Positions 1 to 4,920 of a DNA stretch of 6,707 nucleotides are shown one piece after another. Source of the stretch: Bifidobacteriaceae bacterium (GTDB lineage: Bacteria; Actinomycetota; Actinomycetes; Actinomycetales; WQXJ01); contig JAIRNM010000057.1 in the NCBI GenBank assembly GCA_031258055.1, positions 1 to 6,707 of the forward strand, written 5' to 3'. A program made the translations under genes and the position numbers. The first letter of the stretch is position 1; each line of letters begins with the position of its first letter. The notes beneath the pieces are model-generated. The model did no database searches, was not told the origin of the DNA, and saw nothing but the letters and a program-made list of their open reading frames with translations.

Positions 1-103
1 CAGCCGGCGCCGCCCCGGACGGGCGCCCGGGGCGCTCCCGCTCCCCGCCAGCACCCCGCCGCCCCCGCCGCAACACCCGCAGCCCGCTACACAGGCCGGA
101 TCG
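1..103. other. GC-rich, proline-coding flank joined to the intron fragment
   Basis: No gene is recognisable here. The stretch is almost pure G+C with runs of ccg/ccc. In the frame of the downstream intron protein it reads open from position 2, giving a Pro/Ala/Gln-rich peptide (for example PPPPPQHPQP). This is unlike the RT0-RT4 region that should precede the YADD segment of a group II intron protein. I read it as unrelated DNA joined to a truncated intron. It could be the end of a Pro-rich gene whose remainder lies outside the window. Confidence 0.5.
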
Positions 104-1240
104 GTGGATTCAGGTTTAGACAAGCTCGATCAGTTCGTCGAAGACGAGCTGATACCACGGCACACCCGGGGAAGGAAACGCGCCCCTAGCCGCGCTTATC
201 AGCGCGAACGGTCGGCGCAGCGCCGAGCGGAACAGGCGAAGGACTGGGGCGGCGCGAAAAGGCACCGGTCAGCACTGCGCCTGATGCCGAGCGTCGAACC
301 GGCGGACCCTGGCTACCGCAGGTTGCGGTATTCAAGGTACGCCGATGACCACATCCTCGGGTTTGTTGGCCCAAAACGGGAAGCCGAGCAGGTCAAGGAC
401 GAGATCGCCGTGTTCCTACGCGATGTCCTCAAGCTTGAGCTGTCCCCGGCCAAGACCCTGATAACCCACGCCCGCACGGGTGCGGCCAGGTACTTGGGAT
501 ACGACATCGCGGTCGGCCACGACCAGACCGTCCGCCGCCGTTCGCGGCGGGTAATCAACGGAGCGGTACTGCTCAAAGTCCCCCGCGATGTCGCAAAGGC
601 CAAAGCCGCCGACTTCCTCCAAGGCGGGAAACCCCGGAAGATCGCGATGCTGCACAACCACGATGACTACTCCATCGTGGAATGGTACGGCGCGAAATAC
701 CGGGGCATAGTGAATTACTACAAGCTGGCCGTCAACATTCACATGCTGGGCCGGCTGCGGTGGGTCATGGCGTCGTCCATGCTCAAGACCCTGGCGGGCA
801 AACACCACTCCACTAGGGCGAAGATGGCGGCTCGATTCAAAGCCAAAGTCCTCACCCCGAGAGGGTGGCGGGTCTGCTTTGAGGCCGTCCGCGCGAGGGA
901 TTCACGGCACCCGTTGACGGCGCGGTTCGGCGAAGCCCAGCTCATTGGGGACAAGCTCGCGCGGATCGCTGATCCGCCGGACATCCCGCCCGGCCACCCC
1001 CCGAAAGAGCTTGTCGGGCGGCTGGCCAGACGGGCCTGTGAGTTGTGCGGAGCCAAGCGCGTCGAAGTGGAAGTCCACCAGGTCCGGTGCCTGGGAAGCC
1101 TGGACCTGGGCACTGAGGCCGGTAGGGTCATGGCGCGCATGCGGCGGAAAACCCTCGTCGTGTGTGTTAGTTGCCATGCCCTGATCGAGTCGAGGTCTGA
1201 CCGTGGCACGTTACCGCCGTTGGAGAGCCGTATGCGGTGA
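104..1240 (+). pseudogene. ltrA: Group II intron reverse transcriptase/maturase, 5'-truncated
   Basis: This is the C-terminal part of a group II intron-encoded protein; the intact protein splices its intron RNA and reverse-transcribes it at a DNA target. From the GTG at 104 (378 aa) one sees the RT5 motif YADD at residues 79-82 in RYSRYADDHILGF. Next is a maturase domain X around 180-260 (YRGIVNYYKL, LRWVMASSMLKTL). Last is a C-terminal HNH endonuclease with CELC (C312, C315), H325 in EVHQVR, and CVSCH (C354, C357, H358). Family members normally have about 200 more residues at the N-terminus, carrying RT0-RT4 and the first catalytic Asp. Here recognisable similarity starts near LDKLDQFVEDELIP, so polymerase activity should be lost. 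The GTG has no convincing RBS and the frame runs open upstream, so the start is nominal. The stop codon lies inside RNA domain V, as is usual for compact introns. Confidence 0.9.
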
Positions 1241-1319
1241 AAGCCGCACGTACGGTTCGGGGGGAGGCCGCCCCGCCAAGGCTCCCAGTCTGGGATCCTC
1301 GCGGGGCGGTCCACCCCAC
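110..1319 (+). mobile_element. Group II intron, 3' fragment
   Basis: The fragment comprises the protein-coding part of domain IV, then domains V and VI. The 5' end of the intron, meaning domains I-III with the exon-binding sites and the start of the ORF, is missing. The left break is near 105-115, where similarity to intron proteins begins. The right end is inferred at 1319 from an AC dinucleotide seven bases after a likely bulged branch-point A (1313). Without domain I the element cannot splice or retrohome by itself. Confidence 0.8.
1225..1319 (+). ncRNA. Group II intron RNA domains V and VI
   Basis: Domain V is at 1225-1258: gagccgtatgcgg, a GAAA tetraloop, then ccgcacgtacggttc. This is the canonical 34-nt catalytic hairpin with the expected bulge. 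Domain VI follows at 1261-1317. Its main stem pairs 1268-1276 with 1301-1309, closed by an inner hairpin (1279-1281 with 1297-1299, and 1283-1286 with 1292-1295). A basal stem of gggg (1261-1264) with cccc (1314-1317) and gg with cc leaves A1313 opposite A1265 as the likely branch point. The intron would end with AC at 1318-1319. Domain V is certain by eye; the domain VI pairing and the exact end are inferred by hand folding. Confidence 0.85.
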
Positions 1320-1320
1320 C

Positions 1321-1407
1321 CACCTCCACATCGAGGCGGCCTCCTACCGCGTCCGGCAACGCCCGAAATCGCCCAGCTCCGCGCAAGCCGCGCACCCCGC
1401 GGCGTAA
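1321..1407 (+). pseudogene. IstB-like IS21 helper ATPase, C-terminal tail only
   Basis: Reading from cac at 1321 gives HLHIEAASYRVRQRPK followed by a short Ser/Ala tail and a TAA stop at 1405-1407. The pattern 'H-h-h-x-G/A-x-SYRhRxR' is how IstB proteins of IS21-family elements typically end, with IstB being the AAA+ helper of the IstA transposase. The frame begins exactly where the group II intron is predicted to end, so it would be the 3' exon of an intron-interrupted istB gene. The upstream exon is not in the window. The match is short and made from memory of the family. Confidence 0.45.
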
Positions 1408-1439
1408 CCAAGCCCCGACCCCGCAACACCCCCCGGCCC

Positions 1440-1532
1440 GGCTCAACCACCTGTCCCAACGGTGGCTCAATTCCATGTCCCAGCCTGGCTCAACAACCTG
1501 TCCCAGCCTGGCTCAATAACCTGTCCCAGAGT
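1440..1532 (+). repeat. Four tandem 23-24 bp repeats
   Basis: The units are 1440-1463 (24 bp), 1464-1486, 1487-1509 and 1510-1532 (23 bp each). Each starts GGCTCAA and contains TGTCCCA. A degenerate fifth unit starts GGCTCTA at 1533. The third and fourth units are the most alike. The units are contiguous without spacers, so this is not a CRISPR array. The likeliest role is as terminal transposase-binding sites of an insertion sequence. Confidence 0.85.
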
Positions 1533-1563
1533 GGCTCTATCGCGTGGCGGTCGACAGAGTTCG

Positions 1564-1689
1564 GTGGGCGGCAATGGCAAGGCCGTGCTGGCGGTGGTCC
1601 GGGAGGCGCGACTGGCGCGCCGCCGCTGGGCGACCCACGAAGAGCTTCAGGAGCGCGTCGCGGCCGAGAAGGCGGCCTGGGACCGGTGA
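1564..1689 (+). pseudogene. Possible truncated antitoxin of the PIN toxin
   Basis: The frame ending with TGA at 1687-1689 overlaps the toxin GTG (GTGA), the usual arrangement of a type II antitoxin-toxin pair. From a GTG at 1564 it encodes 41 residues. The charged, helical C-terminal part (VREARLARRRW, then THEELQERVAAEKAAWDR) resembles the toxin-wrapping tail of VapB-type antitoxins. No ribbon-helix-helix or AbrB-type DNA-binding N-terminus is visible; upstream the frame runs straight into the tandem repeats. There is no good RBS at 1564. It is either a decayed antitoxin whose front was lost to the insertion, or a very short remnant that still neutralises. I cannot assign a family. Confidence 0.45.
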
Positions 1690-2090
1690 TCTACCTCGAC
1701 TCGTCCTTCTTGATCGAGTTAGTGGAGGACCCAGGCCCTTGGGGCGCCGCGGCGGACGCTTCTATGGCGGGATCGCCTGATGAGGTGTTCGCGGTCAGCC
1801 CGTTGGTTTTGATGGAGTGCCTCGCTGGCCCGCTCAAGGAGAACGATTTCGACCTTGAGGACACCTACAGGCAAGCCGTCGCCGGGTTCCACATGATCTC
1901 CTTGGACCAGTCGGTGTTCGAACGGGCCGCGAGGCTGCGCGCGACCGCGAACGTCAAGACTCCCGACGCGATCCACTGGGCGGCGGCCAGACTTGGCGGC
2001 TGCGCAAGCCTGTGGACTGCGGACGGGCGTTTCGCCAAGGCTTCCTCTGGCTTCGCGGTCGACCAGTTCGCCGGCCTGCGAGGCGAATAG
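1686..2090 (+). CDS. PIN-domain ribonuclease toxin (VapC-like)
   Basis: A 134-aa PIN-domain protein, the usual length for VapC toxins, which are Mg2+-dependent ribonucleases that typically cut tRNA or rRNA. All four acidic active-site positions are present: D5 (VIYLDSS), E44 (LVLMECLAG), D94 (KTPDAIHWAAA) and D113 (TADGRFAK). The GTG at 1686 is chosen because the PIN fold starts directly at VIYLDSS and because it overlaps the stop of the preceding frame. A longer frame runs open back to 1203, but its extra sequence is intron and IS DNA. The toxin looks intact while its antitoxin looks damaged, which is odd for a toxin that could be lethal. It may be silenced, weak, or neutralised in trans. 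Co-transcription with the short upstream frame is likely. Confidence 0.85.
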   Translation: MIYLDSSFLIELVEDPGPWGAAADASMAGSPDEVFAVSPLVLMECLAGPLKENDFDLEDTYRQAVAGFHMISLDQSVFERAARLRATANVKTPDAIHWAAARLGGCASLWTADGRFAKASSGFAVDQFAGLRGE

Positions 2091-2353
2091 ACCGGAAAGG
2101 CAGGCGTCGGCTGCCCCGGCGCCCTCGGGGGCACGGTCGCAGGCCAGTCTGGTACCGCTTGCCGCGTTCTGCGACCTGCATTCTGCGACCTGCGTTCTGC
2201 GACCTGCGTTCTGCGACCAGAGCGGACCAGAGCCGCGCCGTGACTGCGAGCTCGCGTGGGCGAGCCGGGCGCGCGAACGGGTGCCAGCCTGAGCCAAGCG
2301 CGCCCGCCGCCGCCCGCCTGGCCATTGACACCGCCAAACCCCCGCGGGGGTAA
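2091..2353. other. Gene-less spacer with tandem repeat
   Basis: I see no gene between the PIN stop codon and the serine hydrolase relic. The frames open here on both strands are low-complexity products of high GC. The content is a 14-bp tandem repeat (2167-2218) and GC-rich self-complementary runs such as ccccgcgggg near 2340-2350. None is followed by a T-tract that would make a clear terminator. Confidence 0.6.
2167..2218. repeat. 14-bp tandem repeat, about 3.7 copies
   Basis: The unit ttctgcgacctgcr occurs at 2167-2180, 2181-2194 and 2195-2208, then partially at 2209-2218. Copies differ only at the last base (a or g). Each unit contains two related halves, ctgcga and cctgcg. A 14-bp period is not a multiple of three and no gene runs through it, so it is probably a non-coding minisatellite prone to copy-number change. 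Confidence 0.85.
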
Positions 2354-2356
2354 GGG

Positions 2357-2640
2357 GCCGCCTACGGCCAAGCTTGCCTGGTCATGCCCGAACTCGAGGC
2401 TGTGGTCGCCATCACCGCGGCGGCCATGTCCGCGCAGTCCCTGTTCGACCAGATTTGGGAGCGCCTGGTTCCGGCGCTCCAGGCCGGCGCCGCAGGCGCC
2501 TCGTTCAGCGCTGCCGACGATGCCGCTCTCGCCCGCAAGCTCGAACAGGCCGCTATCGCTCCGCCCGGCGCCGGATGGGCGGCCGTCGCGCAGGCCAAGG
2601 CGCTGGCCGCGCTGGGCTTGACCGCCACCGCCCGGCTCGC
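2357..2640 (+). pseudogene. Serine hydrolase (beta-lactamase family), C-terminal relic
   Basis: After an in-frame TAA at 2351-2353 the frame reads AAYGQACLVMPELEAVVAIT, then SAQSLFDQIWERLVPAL. This matches the end of the transpeptidase-like fold in class C beta-lactamase-related serine hydrolases ('GxYGQxxxVLPExDxVVAhTa...hLDxhWxxLLPAh'). A charged AADDAALARKLEQ segment follows, as in that family. The catalytic SxxK and YxN motifs would lie upstream and are absent. The ATG at 2384 is internal to the conserved strand and is not a true start. The frame stays open to 3028, but beyond about 2650 it leaves the family and runs into repeat and IS DNA. The right edge is approximate. Confidence 0.6.
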
Positions 2641-2679
2641 GCTCAAGGCGGATCGGACCCCGCCCGCAGCGGGACACCG

Positions 2680-2704
2680 CGCCGCCTGGCCGACCCCATC
2701 CTTG
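2680..2704 (+). repeat. Left arm of 25-bp exact inverted repeat
   Basis: This stretch (containing cctggccgaccccatcc) is the exact reverse complement of 6548-6572. Similarity continues with small gaps on both sides: ggcacc-like and cgccc..agcggg-like bases to its left, and gcctaccg after a 2-nt indel to its right. The full imperfect arm is about 50 bp (roughly 2661-2712). Confidence 0.85.
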
Positions 2705-2840
2705 GCCTACCGCCCCGCGTCCTCAACGGCCGCGCGGCCTGCGCGAATTGGCAGGCGGCGGCTGCCCACGCCGCTGTGCTACAGTCATGTGTTTGCGCGG
2801 GGGAACGACGGGCTTGCTTCAATTAGGAGTTTCCCAGTGT
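2705..2840. other. Gene-less spacer before the IS relic
   Basis: No supported gene lies here. The stretch joins the left inverted-repeat arm to the IS relic and becomes less GC-rich after about 2775, where a promoter-like -10 and an RBS-like motif appear. The frame running through it from the serine hydrolase relic shows no recognisable protein. Confidence 0.5.
2777..2839 (+). promoter_or_regulatory. Possible orphaned promoter, RBS and GTG start
   Basis: An extended -10-like TGCTACAGT is at 2777-2785. A Shine-Dalgarno-like ttaggag is at 2823-2829, seven bases before a GTG at 2837. The GTG sits directly against the left terminal repeat of the IS relic (2841). From it a 63-codon frame runs through IS DNA to TAA at 3026-3028 with no recognisable product. 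I infer that a gene start may have been cut by the insertion. No good -35 is found at the right spacing; ttggca at 2748-2753 is 26 bases away. Confidence 0.3.
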
Positions 2841-2853
2841 GCCGGACTATAGG
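2841..2853 (+). repeat. Left terminal inverted repeat of the IS relic
   Basis: gccggactatagg is an exact reverse complement of 3394-3406. Confidence 0.8.
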
Positions 2854-2992
2854 AATGCGTCGAAGACGTGCTTTTGCCGTCGTGCGGGGGTTTTGTCGCG
2901 TCCGTTGGGGCGTTTTTCGTGGTTTCTGGCAGCGAACAGGGCGGCGAGGCTCCTTTTGGGGGCGCGGTGTTCTCCTGCCCGCTCCTCCGAAA

Positions 2993-3009
2993 TTCCGCGG
3001 AAAGCGCTT
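2993..3009. promoter_or_regulatory. Two adjoining palindromes
   Basis: ttccgcggaa (2993-3002) and aagcgctt (3002-3009) are perfect palindromes sharing one base, immediately followed by an AT-rich gatatatag. This could be a protein-binding site or promoter region inside the IS relic, upstream of the transposase start. The function is unknown. Confidence 0.35.
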
Positions 3010-3013
3010 GATA

Positions 3014-3044
3014 TATAGTCCGACCTAATGCAGGAAGGACTATA
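3014..3044. repeat. Internal inverted repeat of the IS terminal core
   Basis: tatagtcc (3014-3021) and ggactata (3037-3044) form an 8-bp inverted repeat with a 15-base gap. They repeat the core of the outer termini. They may be subterminal transposase-binding sites, an operator before the transposase, or the back-to-back ends of two elements. Confidence 0.7.
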
Positions 3045-3058
3045 GGAGGGGGTGTCCG

Positions 3059-3326
3059 GTGGGGGTGCCAGAAGAAGTGCGCAAGGTGGGGCGGCCGGTC
3101 AACACGGTCGTGGAGGACAACGGCAGGGACGGGCCTTTGCGCTACGCCGTGCGCGAGAGGGGTGGGGGTCGCCCTGTCGCGGAACACGGTCTGCGCGTTC
3201 CTGCAGCGACTGGGCCAGGACGGCGCCAAGCGCGGACAGTTCTATCGGCTGCGCATGGACGCGGTGGCGGCCGAGCACCACATCGCGGTCGACGGGACGC
3301 TCAAGCAGGACACCAGCATGGTCTAT
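3059..3326 (+). pseudogene. Transposase relic (IS4/IS1634-like), deleted and frameshifted
   Basis: A good RBS (aggaggggg, 3045-3053) precedes GTG 3059. The first frame gives VPEEVRKVGRPVNTVVED, then GRDGPLRYAVRERGG, the typical front of a transposase family seen in actinobacterial IS elements. Around 3150-3170 the homology jumps to another frame, reading VALSRNTVCAFLQRLGQD, RGQFYRLRMDAVAAEHH and IAVDGTLKQDTS. The Asp in AVDGT is a candidate first residue of the DDE triad. After KQDTSMV (about 3326) homology stops, so the rest of the catalytic core is gone. The middle and the C-terminus were both lost by deletion. The family assignment is from memory of homologues, without a search. Confidence 0.65.
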
Positions 3327-3393
3327 CCACGCCAACCCCACCCACCGCCAACAACACGCGCCGACCAAAGCCCAACACACAACCAATCACGGC

Positions 3394-3406
3394 CCTATAG
3401 TCCGGC
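3394..3406 (-). repeat. Right terminal inverted repeat of the IS relic
   Basis: cctatagtccggc is the exact reverse complement of 2841-2853. It ends 38 bases before the O-acyltransferase start. Its tatagt (3396-3401) resembles a -10 box facing that gene, but no matching -35 is visible. Confidence 0.8.
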
Positions 3407-3444
3407 GAATTGGTAGACTCTTATTCAATCACAAGGGGCTGCTG

Positions 3445-4905
3445 GTGGTCTTCTCATCGACGATATTCCTTTTCATTTTCCTGCCCTTGTGCCTTCTGGG
3501 GTATTACCTGGTCCGGCCCAAGCTTCGCAACATCTTCCTACTCGTCATGTCCTTGGGCTTCTACGCCTGGGGCGAGCCGCGCTTCGTCTTTGTGATGATG
3601 GGCTCCATAGTCGCCAACTGGCTGCTTGGCCTGGTCATCCATCGTCTGCGCGACAGGCGTCCGGCAGCCAGGGCCGCCCTTGTTCTGACGATTGCCCTCA
3701 ACATAGGCCTCCTATTTGTCTTCAAGTATCTCAACTTCACCGTCGCCAACCTTGACCGCTTCTTTGGGGCGAACATACCGCTGACCGCCATTGTCTTGCC
3801 CATCGGCATATCCTTCTTCACTTTCCAGGCCATGTCTTATGTCATCGACGTGTATCGAGAAAGCGAGCCCGTTCAGAAGAATCCCTTGAACGTCGCGCTC
3901 TACATCGCCATGTTTCCCCAACTCATTGCGGGGCCCATCGTCCGTTACGGCGCCATCGCCGCACAGCTCGTCGAACGCAGATTTGATTTGGAAGAATTTG
4001 CCGCGGGCGCCCAGCGTTTCATCCGCGGCTTGGCCAAGAAAGTGCTCATTGCCAACAACGTCGCTCCTGTCGCTGATGCAGCCTTCGAGTCGTTCAAAGT
4101 GGCCGAGGGTGGGGGCGTTCCACAGCTTCTCGTCTGGTTGGGCATTGTGGCCTACACCCTGCAGATATTCTTCGATTTCTCCGGCTATTCGGATATGGCC
4201 ATCGGGCTCGGCAAGATGTTCGGGTTCCGCTTCCCCGAAAACTTCAACTACCCCTATGTGGCGAGGAGCATCACAGACTTCTGGCGGCGGTGGCATATCT
4301 CGCTGAGCAGCTGGTTTCGCGATTACGTGTACTTTCCCCTCGGGGGATCACGGGTCTCCAGCAAGCTTCGCCTGGTCTTCAACCTGTTTGTCGTCTGGAC
4401 GCTGACAGGGATATGGCACGGCGCCAACTGGACCTTCATATTCTGGGGGCTGTTCTACTTTTCCCTGCTGACCGTCGAGAAGCTGCTCGGCCTGCCGCAA
4501 AGGCTGAAAGAGACCAAGCTACGGGCCTTGCCTGCGCTCTATCGCTTGCTCACCTTGGCCGCTGTTATGTTGGCATGGGTCTTCTTCAGGGCAGACACCA
4601 TGGGCATGGCAGTCGATTATCTTGGCAGCCTGGTCGGGTTGCAGGGCAGTCCTGACGCAAACGCCCAGGCCGAGGCGCTCTACCTGTTTCATCAGAGCAT
4701 CATCACAATTGCCGTTGGCATCGTCTTCAGCACCCCCATTGCGCCCTGGCTCGCGGAAAGGATTGGGCGCCGCGCAGCGCACGGCAAGCTTTTGGCGGTC
4801 GCTTGGCCCGCGCTGCATTATGCGGGCTACGCCATACTTTTTCTCGTGAGTGTCTCCGCGATCGTTGGCGACACCTACAATCCGTTCATCTATTTCAACT
4901 TTTAG
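3445..4905 (+). CDS. MBOAT family O-acyltransferase (AlgI/DltB-like)
   Basis: A 486-aa polytopic membrane protein of the AlgI type. Such proteins take an acyl group, usually acetyl, from a cytoplasmic donor and pass it across the membrane for O-acylation of an extracytoplasmic glycan. It starts with the family signature MVFSSTIFLFIFLP. Hydrophobic segments lie near residues 4-22, 28-52, 76-96, 112-132, 228-244, 308-320, 330-345, 365-381, 412-430 and 452-474. Conserved MBOAT features include PIGISFFTFQAMSYVIDVYR (119-138), the DFSGYSDMAIG segment (244-254), FWRRWHISLSSWFRDYVYFP (279-298) with H284, and TGIWHGANWTFIFWG (321-335) with H325, which matches the catalytic His of AlgI. It ends in the usual FIYFNF. 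The GTG at 3445 has an RBS aagggg (3433-3438, six-base spacing). The frame is open back to 3052, but that extension is IS relic. The stop is 15 bp before the next gene, so the two are probably one operon. GC is low at the front (25 of 60 at 3421-3480). Confidence 0.93.
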   Translation: MVFSSTIFLFIFLPLCLLGYYLVRPKLRNIFLLVMSLGFYAWGEPRFVFVMMGSIVANWLLGLVIHRLRDRRPAARAALVLTIALNIGLLFVFKYLNFTVANLDRFFGANIPLTAIVLPIGISFFTFQAMSYVIDVYRESEPVQKNPLNVALYIAMFPQLIAGPIVRYGAIAAQLVERRFDLEEFAAGAQRFIRGLAKKVLIANNVAPVADAAFESFKVAEGGGVPQLLVWLGIVAYTLQIFFDFSGYSDMAIGLGKMFGFRFPENFNYPYVARSITDFWRRWHISLSSWFRDYVYFPLGGSRVSSKLRLVFNLFVVWTLTGIWHGANWTFIFWGLFYFSLLTVEKLLGLPQRLKETKLRALPALYRLLTLAAVMLAWVFFRADTMGMAVDYLGSLVGLQGSPDANAQAEALYLFHQSIITIAVGIVFSTPIAPWLAERIGRRAAHGKLLAVAWPALHYAGYAILFLVSVSAIVGDTYNPFIYFNF

Positions 4906-4920
4906 GGAGGATTTCTGGAT

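Larger units (their letters stand above)
1320..1539 (+). mobile_element. Probable IS21-family right-end remnant
   Basis: The IstB-like tail, a spacer of about 30 bases, and the tandem GGCTCAA/TGTCCCA repeats together resemble the right end of an IS21-type element. These elements carry multiple copies of a transposase-binding repeat near each terminus. No left end, istA or full istB is visible. I cannot fix the outer boundary or a target duplication. It appears to sit against, or to have replaced, the 5' part of the antitoxin gene that follows. Confidence 0.4.
2841..3406 (+). mobile_element. Insertion sequence relic with intact terminal inverted repeats
   Basis: The termini are a perfect 13-bp inverted repeat, gccggactatagg at 2841-2853 and cctatagtccggc at 3394-3406. 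Inside are two more copies of the core, tatagtcc at 3014-3021 and ggactata at 3037-3044, and a transposase with internal and C-terminal deletions. The transposase fragments resemble IS4/IS1634-type enzymes. At about 566 bp it is far too short for an active element, but it has ends that a related transposase could use, as in a MITE-like derivative. No clear target duplication flanks it (left ..cagtgt, right gaattg..). The arrangement could also be two nested elements, 2841-3022 and 3037-3403. Confidence 0.65.

Noticed and set aside
1440..1532. CRISPR array
   Set aside because: The repeats are contiguous with no spacers and no cas gene is present.
1203..1685. Long frame leading into the PIN gene (295 aa from 1203)
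   Set aside because: It runs through intron domains V and VI and the IS repeats. Only the part from GTG 1686 has a protein family match.
739..2677. Large minus-strand frames (for example 739-1476, 1719-2297, 1865-2677)
   Set aside because: They are low-complexity Arg/Gly/Pro-rich frames antisense to recognised genes or repeats, as expected at this GC content. No family motifs are seen.
2384..3028. A single 214-aa gene from ATG 2384
   Set aside because: It is a composite: serine hydrolase tail, inverted-repeat arm, then IS DNA. The ATG lies inside a conserved strand of the hydrolase fold.
3373..3401. Hybrid promoter with tatagt (3396-3401) driving the acetylation operon
   Set aside because: The -10 fits, but no acceptable -35 hexamer lies 16-19 bases upstream. 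I mention it only as a possibility.
2837..3410. Target-site duplication around the IS relic
   Set aside because: The flanks (cagtgt on the left, gaattg on the right) do not match. A duplication may have decayed or be longer than I can detect.
3052..3444. N-terminal extension of the O-acyltransferase (617-aa frame from 3052)
   Set aside because: The extra 131 residues translate IS relic and its terminal repeat in the wrong frame. The family signature MVFSS begins at GTG 3445, which has its own RBS.
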